NCBI GenBank assembly: GCA_963402885.1
Contig: OY727103.1
Location: forward strand, 11,248,085 to 11,312,084
DNA: 64,000 nt
Origin: Antedon bifida
Lineage: Eukaryota > Echinodermata > Crinoidea > Comatulida > Antedonidae
Reading direction: 5' to 3'
Both the position numbers and the translations under genes were made by a program. Below the pieces are notes generated by a model. The model had not been told where the DNA came from. It was given only the letters and a program-made list of their open reading frames with translations, and did not search any database. Below, one piece after another: positions 1 through 14,560 of this stretch. Each line of letters begins with the position of its first letter. Position 1 is the stretch's first letter.

Positions 1-2345
1 ACGTTTTAGACCATTTTGTGCATTTCGAAAAAACTTTTCACACAAAAACATCAAAGTGCATACAATAGCTTACTATCATATTTGGAGACGTTTTAGACCA
101 TTTTGTGCATTTCGATGAAACTTTTCACACAAAACATAAAAGTGCATAAAATAGCTTCAAATCGCATTTGGAGACGTTTTAGACCATTTTGTGCATTTCG
201 ATGAAACTTTTCACACAAAAACATCAAAGTGCATACAATAGCTTAATATCGTATTTGGAGACGTTTTAGACCATTTTGTGCATTTCGATGAAACTTTTCA
301 CACAAAACCATCAAAGTGCATTAAATATCTTCAAATCGCATTTGCAGACGTTTTAGACCATTTTGTGCATTTAAATGAAACTTAGTTACACAAAAACATC
401 AAAGTGCTTAAAATCACATTTGAAACCGTTTTAGACCATTTCGAGCATTTCTATAAAACTTTTGACACAAAACATCAAAGTGCACAAAAGAACTCAAAAT
501 CGCATATGGAGACGTTTTAGACCATTTTGAGCATTTCGAAAAAACTTTTCACTCAAAAACATCAAAGTGCATACAATAGCTTCAAATCGCATTTGGAGAC
601 GTTTTAGACCATTTTGTGCATTTCGATGAAACTTGGTTGCACAAAAACATTAAAGTGCACAAAAGAGTTCCAAATCGCATTTGAGACGTTTTAGACCATT
701 TTGTGCATTTCGAAAAAACTTTTCACACAAAAACATCAAAGTGCATACAATAGCTTAATATCATATTTGGAGACGTTTTAGACCATTTTGTGCATTTCGA
801 TGAAACTTTTCACACAAAACATAAAAGTGCATAAAATAGCTTCAAATCGCATTTGGAGACGTTTTAGACCATTTTGTGCATTTCGATGAAACTTGGTTAC
901 ACAAAAACATCAAAGTGCACAAAAAAGTTCCAAATCGCATTTGGAGACGTTTTAGACCATTTTGTGCATTTCAAAAAAACTTTTCACACAAAAACATCAA
1001 AGTGCATACAATAGCTTAATATCGTATTTGGAGACGTTTTAGACCATTTTGTGCATTTCGATGAAACTTGATTACACAAAAACATCAAAGTGCTTCAAAT
1101 CACATTTGAAACCGTTTTAGAACATTTTGAGCATTTCGAGAAAACTTTTCAAACAAAAACATCAATGTGCATAAAACAGGTTATTATCGCATTTGGAGAC
1201 GTTTTAGACCATTTTGTACATTTCGATGAAACTTTTCAAACAAAAACATCAATGTGCATACAACAGCTTATTATCGCATTTGGAGACGTTTTAGACCATT
1301 TTGTGCATTTCGAAAAAACTTTTCTCACAAAAACATCAAAGTGCATACAATAGCTTAATATCGTATTTGGAGACGTTTTAAACCATTTTGTGCATTTCGA
1401 TGAAACTTTTCACACAAAACATAAAAGTGCACAAAATAGCTTCAAATCGCATTTGTAGACGTTTTAGACCATTTTGTGCATTTCGAAACAACTTTTCACA
1501 CAAAAACATCAAAGTGCATACAATAGCTTAATATCATATTTGGAGACGTTTTAGACCATTTTGTGCATTTCGATGAAACTTTTCACACAAAACATAAAAG
1601 TGCATAAAATAGCTTCAAATCGCATTTGGAGACGTTTTAGACCATTTTGTGCATTTCGATGAAACTTGGTTACACTAAAACATCAAAGTGCACAAAAGAG
1701 TTCCAAATCGCATTTGGAGACGTTTTAGACCATTTTGTGCATTTCAAAAAAACTTTTCACACAAAAACATCAAAGTGCGTACAATAGCTTAATATCGTAT
1801 TTGGAGACGTTTTAGACCATTTTGTGCATTTCGATGAAACTTTTCACACAAAACATCAAAGTGCACAAAATAGCTTCAAATCGCATTTGGAGACGTTTTA
1901 GACCATTTTGTGCATTTCGATGAAACTTGATTACACAAAAACATCAAAGTGCTTAAAATCACGTTTGAAACCGTTTTAGAACATTTTGAGCATTTCGAAA
2001 AAACTTTTCAAACAAAAACATCAATGTGCATAAAACAGCTTATTATCGCATTTGGAGACGTTTTAGACCATTTTGTGCATTTCGATGAAACTTTTCAAAC
2101 AAAAACATCAATGTGCATACAACAGCTTATTATCGCATTTGGAGACGTTTTAGACCATTTTGTGCATTTCGAATAAACTTTTCACACAAAAACATCAAAG
2201 TGCATACAATAGCTTAATATCGTATTTGGAGACGTTTTAAACCATTTTGTGCATTTCGATGAAACTTTTCACACAAAACATAAAAGTGCACAAAATAGCT
2301 TCAAATCGCATTTGTAGACGTTTTAGACCATTTTGTGCATTTCGA
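1..2345 (+). repeat. Left-edge duplication of 10,079-12,423
   Basis: Constant offset of 10,078 bp from the first base of the window to about 2,345, including CTTACTATCATATTTG, GCATTTAAATGAAAC, CTTCAAATCACATTTG and ACAGGTTATTATCGC. With the partner at 23,579-25,923 this segment is present three times. It probably extends to the left of the window. Confidence 0.88.
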
Positions 2346-3516
2346 TGAAACTTGGTTACACAAAAACATCAAAGTGCACAAAAGAGTTCCAAATCGCATT
2401 TGGAGACGTTTTAGACCATTTTGTGCATTTCAAAAAAACTTTTCACACAAAAACATCAAAGTGCATACAATAGCTTAATATCGTATTTGGAGACGTTTTA
2501 GACCATTTTGTGCATTTCGATGAAACTTTTCACACAAAACATCAAAGTGCACAAAATAGCTTCAAATCGCATTTGGAGACGTTTTAGACCATTTTGTGCA
2601 TTTCGATGAAACTTGATTACACAAAAACATCAAAGTGCTTAAAATCACATTTGAAACCGTTTTAGAACATTTTGAGCATTTCGAAAAAACTTTTCAAACA
2701 AAAACATCAATGTGCATACAACAGCTTATTATCGCATTTGGAGACGTTTTAGACCATTTTGTGCATTTCGAAAAAACATTTCACACAAAAACATCAAAGT
2801 GCATACAATAGCTTAATATCGTATTTGGAGACGTTTTAAACCATTTTGTGCATTTCGATGAAACTTTTCACACAAAACATAAAAGTGCACAAAATAGCTT
2901 CAAATCGCATTTGTAGACGTTTTAGACCATTTTGTGCATTTCGAAAAAACTTTTCACACAAAAACATCAAAGTGCATACAATAGCTTAATATCGTATTTG
3001 GAGACGTTTTAGACCATTTTGTGCATTTCGATGAAACTTTTCACCCAAAACATAAAAGTGCACAAAATTGCTTCAAATCGCATTTGGAGACATTTTTGAC
3101 AAATTTGTGCATTTCGATGAAACTTTTTACACAAAAACAACAAAGTGCATACAATAGCTTAATATCGTATTTGGAGACGTTTTAGACCATTTTGTGCATT
3201 TCGATGAAACTTTTCAAACAAAAACATCAATGTGCATACAACAGCTTATTATCGCATTTGGAGACGTTTTAGACCATTTTGTGCATTTCGAAAAAACTTT
3301 GCACACAAAAAAATCAAAGTGCATACAATAGCTTAATATCGTATTTGGAGACGTTTTAGACGATTTTGTGCATTTCGATGAAACTTTTCACACAAAACCA
3401 TCAAAGTGCATAAAATAGCTTCAAATCGCATTTGCAGACGTTTTAGACCATTTTGTGCATTTCGATGAAACTTAGTTACAAAAAACATCAAAGTGCTTAA
3501 AATCACATTTGAAACC

Positions 3517-4562
3517 GTTTTAGACCATTTTGTGCATTTCGAAAAAACTTTTCACACAAAAACATCAAAGTGCATACAATAGCTTAATATCGTATTTGGA
3601 GACGTTTTAGACCATTTTTTGCATTTCGATGAAACTTTTCACACAAAAACAACAAAGTGCATACAATATCTTAATATCGTATTTGGAGACGTTTTAGACC
3701 ATTTTGTGCATTTCGATGAAACTTAGTTACACAAAAACATCAAAGTGCTTAAAATCACATTTGAAACCGTTTTAGACCATTTCGAGCATTTCTATAAAAC
3801 TTTTGACACAAAACATCAAAATGCACAAAAGAGCTCCAAATCGCATTTGGAGACGTTTTAGACCATTTTGAGCATTTCGAAAAAACTTTTCACTCAAAAA
3901 CATCAAAGTGCATACAATAGCTTAATATAGTATTTGGAGACGTTTTAGACCATTTTGTGCATTTCGATGAAACTTTTCACACAAAACATCAAAGTGCACA
4001 AAACAGCTTCAAATCGCATTTGGAGACGTTTTAGACCATTTTGTGCATTTCGAAAAAACTTTTCACACAAAAACATCAAAGTGCATACAATAGCTTAATA
4101 TCGTATTTGGAGACGTTTTAGACCATTTTTTGCATTTCGATGAAACTTTTCACACAAAAACAACAAAGTGCATACAATATCTTAATATCGTATTTGGAGA
4201 CGTTTTAGACCATTTTGTGCATTTCGATGAAACTTAGTTACACAAAAACATCAAAGTGCTTAAAATCACATTTGAAACCGTTTTAGACCATTTCGAGCAT
4301 TTCTATAAAACTTTTGACACAAAACATCAAAATGCACAAAAGAGCTCCAAATCGCATTTGGAGACGTTTTAGACCATTTTGAGCATTTCGAAAAAACTTT
4401 TCACTCAAAAACATCAAAGTGCATACAATAGCTTAATATAGTAATTGGAGACGTTTTAGACCATTTTGTGCATTTCGATGAAACTTTTCACACAAAACAT
4501 CAAAGTGCACAAAACAGCTTCAAATCGCATTTGGAGACGTTTTAGACCATTTTGTGCATTTC
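3517..4562 (+). repeat. 511-bp tandem duplication (two cycles)
   Basis: Cycles 3,517-4,027 and 4,028-4,562, tied by ACCATTTTTTGCATTTCG (3,611 and 4,122) and ATATCTTAATATCG. Cycle 2 has the private change ATAGTAATTGG (4,438). About six monomers per cycle. Confidence 0.85.
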
Positions 4563-4620
4563 GATGAAACTTGATTACACAAAAACATCAAAGTGCTTAA
4601 AATCACATTTGAAACCGTTT

Positions 4621-4700
4621 TAGAACATTTTGAGCATTTCGAAAAAACATGTTAACATAAAAACACCAAAGTGCTTAGAATAGCTTTAAAACGGATTTGG
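4621..4700 (+). repeat. Minor monomer type with ATGTTAACAT palindrome (example)
   Basis: This unit carries the 10-base palindrome ATGTTAACAT and tail GTGCTTAGAATAGC. Other copies have CATGTT at 13,365, 14,389, 22,065, 41,322, 44,024, 47,269, 49,226, 51,949 and 58,394. It is the only monomer type of the direct array that resembles the units frequent in the inverted array (ATGTTAACAAG on the given strand there). Confidence 0.82.
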
Positions 4701-7700
4701 AGACGTTTTAGACCATTTTGTGCATTTCGTTAAAACTTTTCACACAAAAACATCAAAGTGCATACAATAGCTTAATATCGTATTTGGAGACGTTTTAGAC
4801 CGTTTTGTGCATTTTGATGAAACTTTTTACATAAAACATCAAAGTGCACAAAATAGCTTCAAATCGCATTTGGAGACGTTTTAGACCATTTTGTGCATTT
4901 CGATGAAACTTTTCACACAAAAACAACAAAGTGCATACAATATCTTAATATCGTATTTGGAGACGTTTTAGACCATTTTGTGCATTTCGATGAAACTTAG
5001 TTACACAAAAACATCAAAGTGCTTAAAATCACATTTGAAACCGTTTTAGACCATTTCGAGCATTTCTATAAAACTTTTGACACAAAACATCAAAGTGCAC
5101 AAAAGAGCTCCAAATCGCATTAGGAGACGTTTTAGACCATTTTGTGCATTTCGAAAAAACTTTTCACACAAAAACATCAAAGTGCATACAATAGCTTAAT
5201 ATCGTATTTGGAGACGTTTTAGACCATTTTTTCCATTTCGATAAAACTTTTCACACAAAACATTAAAGTGCACAAAATAGCTTCAAATCGCATTTGGAGA
5301 CGTTTTAGACCATTTTGTGCATTTCGATGAAAATTGGTTACACAAAAACATCAAAGTGCACAAAAGAGTTCCAAATCGCATTTAGAGACGTTTTAGACCA
5401 TTTTGTGCATTTCGAAAAAACTTTTCACACAAAAACATCAAAGTGCATACAATAGCTTAATATCGTATTTGGAGACGTTTTAGACGATTTTGTGCATTTC
5501 GATGAAACTTTTCACACAAAACATCAAAGTGCACAAAATAGCTTCAAATCGCATTTGGAGACGTTTTAGACCATTTTGTGCATTTCGAAGAAACTTTTCA
5601 CACAAAAACAACAAAGTGCATACAATATCTTAATATCGTATTTGGGGACGTTTTAGACCACTTTGTGCATTTCGATGAAACTTTTCACACACAACATCAA
5701 AGTGCACAAAATAGCTTCAAATCGCATTTGGAGACGTTTTAGACCATTTTGTGCATTTCGATGAAACTTTTCACACAAAAACATCAATGTTCATACAACA
5801 GCTTATTATCGTATTTGGAGACGTTTTAGACCATTTTGTGCGTTTCATTACACAAAACACCAAAGTGCAAAAAAGAGTTCCAAATCGCATTTGGAGACGT
5901 TTTAGACCATTTTGTGAATTTCGAAAAAACTTTTCACACAAAAACATCAAAGTGCACAACAGAGTTCCAAATCGCATTTGGAGACGTTTTAGACCATTTT
6001 GTGCATTTCGAAAAAACTTTTCACACAAAAACATCAAAGTGCATACAATAGCTTAATATCGTATTTGGAGACGTTTTTGACCATTTTGTGCATTTCGATG
6101 AAACTTTTCACACAAAACCATCAAAGTGCATAAAATAGCTTCAAATCGCGTTTTAGACCATTTTGTGCATTTCGATGAAACTTAGTTACACAAAAACATC
6201 AAAGTGCTTAAAATCACATTTGAAACCGTTTTAGACCATTTCGAGCATTTCTATAAAACTTTTGACACAAAACATCAAAATGCACAAAAGAGCTCCAAAT
6301 CGCATTTGGAGACGTTTTAGACCATTTTGAGCATTTCGAAAAAACTTTTCACTCAAAAACATCAAAGTGCATACAATAGCTTAATATAGTATTTGGAGAC
6401 GTTTTAGACCATTTTGTGCATTTCGAAAAAACTTTTCACACAAAAACATCAAAGTGCATACAATAGCTTACTATCATATTTGGAGACGTTTTAGACCATT
6501 TTGTGCATTTCGATGAAATTTTTCACACAAAACATAAAAGTGCATATAGCTTCAAATCGCATTTGGAGACGTTTTAGACCATTTTGTGCATTTCGATGAA
6601 ACTTTTCACACCAAAACATCAAAGTGCATACAATAGCTCAATTTCGTATTTGGAGACGTTTTAGACCATTTTGTGCATTTCGATGAAACTTTTCACACAA
6701 AACCATCAAAGTGCATAAAATATCTTCAAATCGCATTTGCAGACGTTTTAGACCATTTTGTGCATTTCGATGAAACTTAGTTACACAAAAACATCAAAGT
6801 GCTTAAAATCACATTTGAAACCGTTTTAGACCATTTCGAGCATTTCTATAAAACTTTTGACACAAAACATCAAAGTGCACAAAAGAACTCAAAATCGCAT
6901 ATGGAGACGTTTTAGACCATTTTGAGCATTTCGAAAAAACTTTTCACTCAAAAACATCAAAGTGCATACAATAGCTTAATATAGTATTTGGAGACGTTTT
7001 AGACCATTTTGAGCATTTCGATAAAACTTTTCACACAAAACATTAAAGTGCACAAAATAGCTTCAAATCGCAATTGGAGACGTTTTAGACCATTTTGTGC
7101 ATTTCGATGAAACTTGGTTACACAAAAACATCAAAGTGCACAAAAGAGTTCCAAATCGCATTTGAGACGTTTTAGACCATTTTGTGCATTTCGAAAAAAC
7201 TTTTCACACAAAAACATCAAAGTGCATACAATAGCTTAATATCATATTTGGAAACGTTTTAGACCATTTTGTGCATTTCGATGAAACTTTTCACACAAAA
7301 CATAAAAGTGCATAAAATAGCTTCAAATCGCATTTGGAGACGTTTTAGACCATTTTGTGCATTTCGATGAAACTTGGTTACACAAAAACATCAAAGTGCA
7401 CAAAAGAGTTCCAAGTCGCATTTGGAGACGTTTTAGACCATTTTGTGCATTTCAAAAAAACTTTTCACACAAAAACATCAAAGTGCATACAATAGCTTAA
7501 TATCGTATTTGGAGACGTTTTAGACCATTTTGTGCATTTCGATGAAACTTTTCACACAAAACATCAAAGTGCACAAAATAGCTTCAAATCGCATTTGGAG
7601 ACGTTTTAGACCATTTTGTGCATTTCGATGAAACTTGATTACACAAAAACATCAAAGTGCTTAAAATCACATTTGAAACCGTTTTAGAACATTTTGAGCA

Positions 7701-9589
7701 TTTCGAAAAAACTTTTCAAACAAAAACATCAATGTGCATACAACAGCTTATTATCGTATTTGGAGACGTTTTAGACCATTTTGTGCATTTCGATGAAACT
7801 TTTCACACAAAAACATAAAAGTGTATACAATAGCTTAATATCGTATTTGGAGACGTTTTAGACCATTTTGTGCATTTCGATGAAACTTTTCACCCAAAAC
7901 ATAAAAGTGCACAAAATAGCTTCAAATCGCATTTGGATACATTTTTGACCAATTTGTGCATTTCGATGAAACTTTTTACACAAAAACAACAAAGTGCATA
8001 CAATAGCTTAATATCGTATTTGGAGACGTTTTAGACCATTTTGTGCATTTCGATGAAACTTTTCAAACAAAAACATCAATGTGCATACAACAGCTTATTA
8101 TCGCATTTGGAGACGTTTTAGACCATTTTGTGCATTTCGAAAAAACTTTTCACACAAAAACATCAAAGTGCATACAATAGCTTAATATCGTATTTGGAGA
8201 CGTTTTAGACCATTTTGAGCATTTCGATGAAACTTTTCAGACAAAACATAAAAGTGCATAAAATAGCTTCAAATCGCATTTGGAGACGTTTTAGACCATT
8301 TTGTGCATTTCGATGAAACTTTTCACACAAAAACATCAAAGTGCATACAATAGCTTAATATCGTATTTGGAGACGTTTTAGACCATTTTGTGCATTTCGA
8401 TGAAACTTTTCACACAAAACCATCAAAGTGCATAAAATATCTTCAAATCGCATTTGCAGACGTTTTAGACCATTTTGTGCATTTCGATGAAACTTAGTTA
8501 CACAAAAACATCAAAGTGCTTAAAATCACATTTGAAACCGTTTTAGACCATTTAGAGCATTTCTATAAAACTTTTGACACAAAACATCAAAGTGCACAAA
8601 AGAACTCAAAATCGCATTTGGAGACGTTTTAGACCATTTTGAGCATTTCGAAAAAACTTTTCACACAAAACATTAAAGTGCACAAAATAGCTTCAAATCG
8701 CATTTGGAGACGTTTTAGACCATTTTGTGCATTTCGATGAAACTTTTCACACAAAAACATCAAAGTGCATACAATAGCTTAATATCATATTTGGAGACGT
8801 TTTAGACCATTTTGTGCATTTCGATGAAACTTTTCACACAAAACATAAAAGTGCATAAAATAGCTTCAAATCGCATTTGGAGACGTTTTAGACCATTTTG
8901 TGCATTTCGATGAAACTTGGTTACACAAAAACATCAAAGTGCACAAAAGAGTTCCAAATCGCATTTGGAGACGTTTTAGACCATTTTGTGCATTTCAAAA
9001 AAACTTTTCACACAAAAACATCAAAGTGCATACAATAGCTTAATATCGTATTTGGAGACGTTTTAGACCATTTTGTGCATTTCGATGAAACTTTTCACAC
9101 AAAACATCAAAGTGCACAAAATAGCTTCAAATCGCATTTGGAGACGTTTTAGACCATTTTGTGCATTTCGATGAAACTTGATTACACAAAAACATCAAAG
9201 TGCTTAAAATCACATTTGAAACCGTTTTAGAACATTTTGAGCATTTCGAAAAAACTTTTCAAACAAAAACATCAATGTGCATACAACAGCTTATTATCGC
9301 ATTTGGAGACGTTTTAGACCATTTTGTGCATTTCGATGAAACTTTTCAAACAAAAACATCAATGTGCATACAACAGCTTATTATCGCATTTGGAGACGTT
9401 TTAGACCATTTTGTGCATTTCGAAAAAACTTTTCACACAAAAACATCAAAGTGCATACAATAGCTAATATCGTATAAGGAGACGTTTTAAACCATTTTGT
9501 GCATTTCGATGAAACTTTTCACACAAAACATAAAAGTGCACAAAATAGCTTCAAATCGCATTTGTAGACGTTTTAGACCATTTTGTGCA

Positions 9590-12500
9590 TTTCGAAAAAA
9601 CTTTTCACACAAAACCATCAAAGTGCATAAAATAGCTTCAAATCGCATTTGCAGACGTTTTAGACCATTTTGTGCATTTCGATGAAACTTAGTTACACAA
9701 AAACATCAAAGTGCTTAAAATCACATTTGAAACCGTTTTAGACCATTTCGAGCATTTCTATAAAACTTTTGACACAAAACATCAAAGTGCACAAAAGAAC
9801 TCAAAATCGCATTTGGAGACGTTTTAGACCATTTTGAGCATTTCGAAAAAACTTTTCACTCAAAAACATCAAAGTGCATACAATAGCTTAATATAGTATT
9901 TGGAGACGTTTTAGACCATTTTGAGCATTTCGATAAAACTTTTCACACAAAACATTAAAGTGCACAAAATAGCTTCAAATCGCATTTGGAGACGTTTTAG
10001 ACCATTTTGTGCATTTCGATGAAACTTGGTTACACAAAAACATCAAAGTGCACAAAAGAGTTCCAAATCGCATTTGAGACGTTTTAGACCATTTTGTGCA
10101 TTTCGAAAAAACTTTTCACACAAAAACATCAAAGTGCATACAATAGCTTACTATCATATTTGGAGACGTTTTAGACCATTTTGTGCATTTCGATGAAACT
10201 TTTCACACAAAACATAAAAGTGCATAAAATAGCTTCAAATCGCATTTGGAGACGTTTTAGACCATTTTGTGCATTTCGATGAAACTTTTCACACAAAAAC
10301 ATCAAAGTGCATACAATAGCTTAATATCGTATTTGGAGACGTTTTAGACCATTTTGTGCATTTCGATGAAACTTTTCACACAAAACCATCAAAGTGCATT
10401 AAATATCTTCAAATCGCATTTGCAGACGTTTTAGACCATTTTGTGCATTTAAATGAAACTTAGTTACACAAAAACATCAAAGTGCTTAAAATCACATTTG
10501 AAACCGTTTTAGACCATTTCGAGCATTTCTATAAAACTTTTGACACAAAACATCAAAGTGCACAAAAGAACTCAAAATCGCATATGGAGACGTTTTAGAC
10601 CATTTTGAGCATTTCGAAAAAACTTTTCACTCAAAAACATCAAAGTGCATACAATAGCTTCAAATCGCATTTGGAGACGTTTTAGACCATTTTGTGCATT
10701 TCGATGAAACTTGGTTGCACAAAAACATTAAAGTGCACAAAAGAGTTCCAAATCGCATTTGAGACGTTTTAGACCATTTTGTGCATTTCGAAAAAACTTT
10801 TCACACAAAAACATCAAAGTGCATACAATAGCTTAATATCATATTTGGAGACGTTTTAGACCATTTTGTGCATTTCGATGAAACTTTTCACACAAAACAT
10901 AAAAGTGCATAAAATAGCTTCAAATCGCATTTGGAGACGTTTTAGACCATTTTGTGCATTTCGATGAAACTTGGTTACACAAAAACATCAAAGTGCACAA
11001 AAAAGTTCCAAATCGCATTTGGAGACGTTTTAGACCATTTTGTGCATTTCAAAAAAACTTTTCACACAAAAACATCAAAGTGCATACAATAGCTTAATAT
11101 CGTATTTGGAGACGTTTTAGACCATTTTGTGCATTTCGATGAAACTTGATTACACAAAAACATCAAAGTGCTTCAAATCACATTTGAAACCGTTTTAGAA
11201 CATTTTGAGCATTTCGAGAAAACTTTTCAAACAAAAACATCAATGTGCATAAAACAGGTTATTATCGCATTTGGAGACGTTTTAGACCATTTTGTACATT
11301 TCGATGAAACTTTTCAAACAAAAACATCAATGTGCATACAACAGCTTATTATCGCATTTGGAGACGTTTTAGACCATTTTGTGCATTTCGAAAAAACTTT
11401 TCTCACAAAAACATCAAAGTGCATACAATAGCTTAATATCGTATTTGGAGACGTTTTAAACCATTTTGTGCATTTCGATGAAACTTTTCACACAAAACAT
11501 AAAAGTGCACAAAATAGCTTCAAATCGCATTTGTAGACGTTTTAGACCATTTTGTGCATTTCGAAACAACTTTTCACACAAAAACATCAAAGTGCATACA
11601 ATAGCTTAATATCATATTTGGAGACGTTTTAGACCATTTTGTGCATTTCGATGAAACTTTTCACACAAAACATAAAAGTGCATAAAATAGCTTCAAATCG
11701 CATTTGGAGACGTTTTAGACCATTTTGTGCATTTCGATGAAACTTGGTTACACTAAAACATCAAAGTGCACAAAAGAGTTCCAAATCGCATTTGGAGACG
11801 TTTTAGACCATTTTGTGCATTTCAAAAAAACTTTTCACACAAAAACATCAAAGTGCGTACAATAGCTTAATATCGTATTTGGAGACGTTTTAGACCATTT
11901 TGTGCATTTCGATGAAACTTTTCACACAAAACATCAAAGTGCACAAAATAGCTTCAAATCGCATTTGGAGACGTTTTAGACCATTTTGTGCATTTCGATG
12001 AAACTTGATTACACAAAAACATCAAAGTGCTTAAAATCACGTTTGAAACCGTTTTAGAACATTTTGAGCATTTCGAAAAAACTTTTCAAACAAAAACATC
12101 AATGTGCATAAAACAGCTTATTATCGCATTTGGAGACGTTTTAGACCATTTTGTGCATTTCGATGAAACTTTTCAAACAAAAACATCAATGTGCATACAA
12201 CAGCTTATTATCGCATTTGGAGACGTTTTAGACCATTTTGTGCATTTCGAATAAACTTTTCACACAAAAACATCAAAGTGCATACAATAGCTTAATATCG
12301 TATTTGGAGACGTTTTAAACCATTTTGTGCATTTCGATGAAACTTTTCACACAAAACATAAAAGTGCACAAAATAGCTTCAAATCGCATTTGTAGACGTT
12401 TTAGACCATTTTGTGCATTTCGAAACAACTTTTCACACAAAAACATCAAAGTGCATACAATAGCTTAATATCGTATTTGGAGACGTTTTAGACCATTTTG

Positions 12501-13349
12501 TGCATTTCGATGAAACTTTTCACCCAAAACATAAAAGTGCACAAAATAGCTTCAAATCGCATTTGGAGACATTTTTGACAAATTTGTGCATTTCGATGAA
12601 ACTTTTTACACAAAAACAACAAAGTGCATACAATAGCTTAATATCGTATTTGGAGACGTTTTAGACCATTTTGTGCATTTCGATGAAACTTTTCAAACAA
12701 AAACATCAATGTGCATACAACAGCTTATTATCGCATTTGGAGACGTTTTAGACCATTTTGTGCATTTCGAAAAAACTTTTCACACAAAAAAATCAAAGTG
12801 TATACAATAGCTTAATATCGTATTTGGAGACGTTTTAGACCATTTTGTGCATTTCGATGGAACTTTTCACACAAAACCATCAAAGTGCATAAAATAGCTT
12901 CAAATCGCATTTGCAGACGTTTTAGACCATTTTGTGCATTTCTATGAAACTTAGTTACACAAAAACATCAAAGTGCTTAAAATCACATTTGAAACCGTTT
13001 TAGACCATTTCGAGCATTTCTATAAAACTTTTGACACAAAACATCAAAATGCACAAAAGAGCTCCAAATCGCATTTGGAGATGTTTTAGACCATTTTGAG
13101 CATTTCGAAAAAACTTTTCACTCAAAAACATCAAAGTGCATACAATAGCTTAATATAGTATTTGGAGACGTTTTAGACCATTTTGTGCATTTCGATGAAA
13201 CTTTTCACACAAAACATCAAAGTGCACAAAATAGCTTCAAATCGCATTTGGAGACGTTTTAGACCATTTTGTGCATTTCGATGAAACTTGATTACACAAA
13301 AACATCAAAGTGCTTAAAATCACATTTGAAACCGTTTTAGAACATTTTG
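9590..13349 (+). repeat. 3.76-kb dispersed duplication, copy 1 (partner 23,090-26,849)
   Basis: Aligns with 23,090-26,849 at a constant offset of 13,500 bp with no net length change. I noticed only scattered single-base differences, for example CATATGGAG versus CATTTGGAG near 10,582/24,082 and ACATCAAAG versus ACATTAAAG near 11,411/24,911. The match ends sharply at 13,349 where the ATGTTAACAT monomer begins in this copy only. Confidence 0.88.
10079..12423 (+). repeat. Copy of the left-edge segment (partner 1-2,345)
   Basis: Second of three copies of this segment. At 12,424 it continues into CGAAACAACTTTTC, whereas the first copy continues into CGATGAAACTTGG at 2,346. That marks the right limit of the shared segment. 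Confidence 0.86.
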
Positions 13350-14560
13350 AGCATTTCGAAAAAACATGTTAACATAAAAACACCAAAGTGCTTAGAATAG
13401 CTTTAAAACGGATTTGGAGACGTTTTAGACCATTTTGTGCATTTCGATGAAACTTTTCACACAAAACCATCAAAGTGCATAAAATATCTTAATATCGTAT
13501 TTGGAGACGTTTTAGACCATTTTGTGCATTTCGATGAAACTTTTCACCCAAAACATAAAAGTGCACAAAATAGCTTCAAATCGCATTTGGAGACATTTTT
13601 GACAAATTTGTGCATTTCGATGAAACTTTTTACACAAAAACAACAAAGTGCATACAATAGCTTAATATCGTATTTGGAGACGTTTTAGACCATTTTGTGC
13701 ATTTCGATGAAACTTTTCAAACAAAAACATCAATGTGCATACAACAGCTTATTATCGCATTTGGAGACGTTTTAGACCATTTTGTGCATTTCGAAAAAAC
13801 TTTTCACACAAAAAAATCAAAGTGTATACAATAGCTTAATATCGTATTTGGAGACGTTTTAGACCATTTTGTGCATTTCGATGGAACTTTTCACACAAAA
13901 CCATCAAAGTGCATAAAATAGCTTCAAATCGCATTTGCAGACGTTTTAGACCATTTTGTGCATTTCTATGAAACTTAGTTACACAAAAACATCAAAGTGC
14001 TTAAAATCACATTTGAAACCGTTTTAGACCATTTCGAGCATTTCTATAAAACTTTTGACACAAAACATCAAAATGCACAAAAGAGCTCCAAATCGCATTT
14101 GGAGATGTTTTAGACCATTTTGAGCATTTCGAAAAAACTTTTCACTCAAAAACATCAAAGTGCATACAATAGCTTAATATAGTATTTGGAGACGTTTTAG
14201 ACCATTTTGTGCATTTCGATGAAACTTTTCACACAAAACATCAAAGTGCACAAAATAGCTTCAAATCGCATTTGGAGACGTTTTAGACCATTTTGTGCAT
14301 TTCGATGAAACTTGATTACACAAAAACATCAAAGTGCTTAAAATCACATTTGAAACCGTTTTAGAACATTTTGAGCATTTCGAAAAAACATGTTAACATA
14401 AAAACACCAAAGTGCTTAGAATAGCTTTAAAACGGATTTGGAGACGTTTTAGACCATTTTGTGCATTTCGATGAAACTTTTCACACAAAACCATCAAAGT
14501 GCATAAAATATCTTAATATCGTATTTGGAGACGTTTTAGACCATTTTGTGCATTTCGATG
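12465..14560 (+). repeat. 1,024-bp tandem duplication (two cycles)
   Basis: Offset of 1,024 bp (about 12 monomers) between CGATGGAAC at 12,855 and 13,879, GTGTATACAATAG in both, and ATGTTAACAT at about 13,366 and 14,390. Cycle 1 runs about 12,465-13,488, cycle 2 from about 13,489. The related block at 25,965-26,849 has only one cycle, so this duplication arose after the 13.5-kb separation or was lost there. Confidence 0.85.

Larger units (their letters stand above)
2320..9785 (+). repeat. Long dispersed segmental duplication, left copy (partner 49,968-58,076)
   Basis: Matches the right part of the array at offsets of 47,648 (at 2,771), 47,301 (at 4,691), 47,637 (at 5,751 to about 8,200) and 48,291 (from 8,210). 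The steps are indels of 347, 336 and 654 bp, each near a whole or half number of monomers. Shared rare variants include CGAAAAAACATTTC (2,771), GCGTTTCATTACAC (5,842), CAAATCGCGTTTTAGACC (6,145), AGCTCAATTTCG (6,637), CCAAGTCGC (7,412) and AGCTAATATCGTATAAGG (9,464). Confidence 0.87.

Noticed and set aside
1090..1353. 87-codon frames made of a 29-residue repeat (also 9,200, 11,168, 17,999, 24,668, 35,245, 40,418, 43,120 and 57,491)
   Set aside because: They exist because the 87-bp monomer is exactly 29 codons and three such monomers follow a 78-bp unit. Recurrence follows block duplication. Amplification of DNA explains them fully; there is no sign of selection for protein.
5751..6056. Open frame of 101 codons (also at 53,388-53,693)
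   Set aside because: It spans about three and a half monomers; the translation is a frame-shifted 29-residue repeat, the frames on the other strand are also open, and neighbours in the same repeat family carry stops. No start context, domain or codon signal supports a gene.
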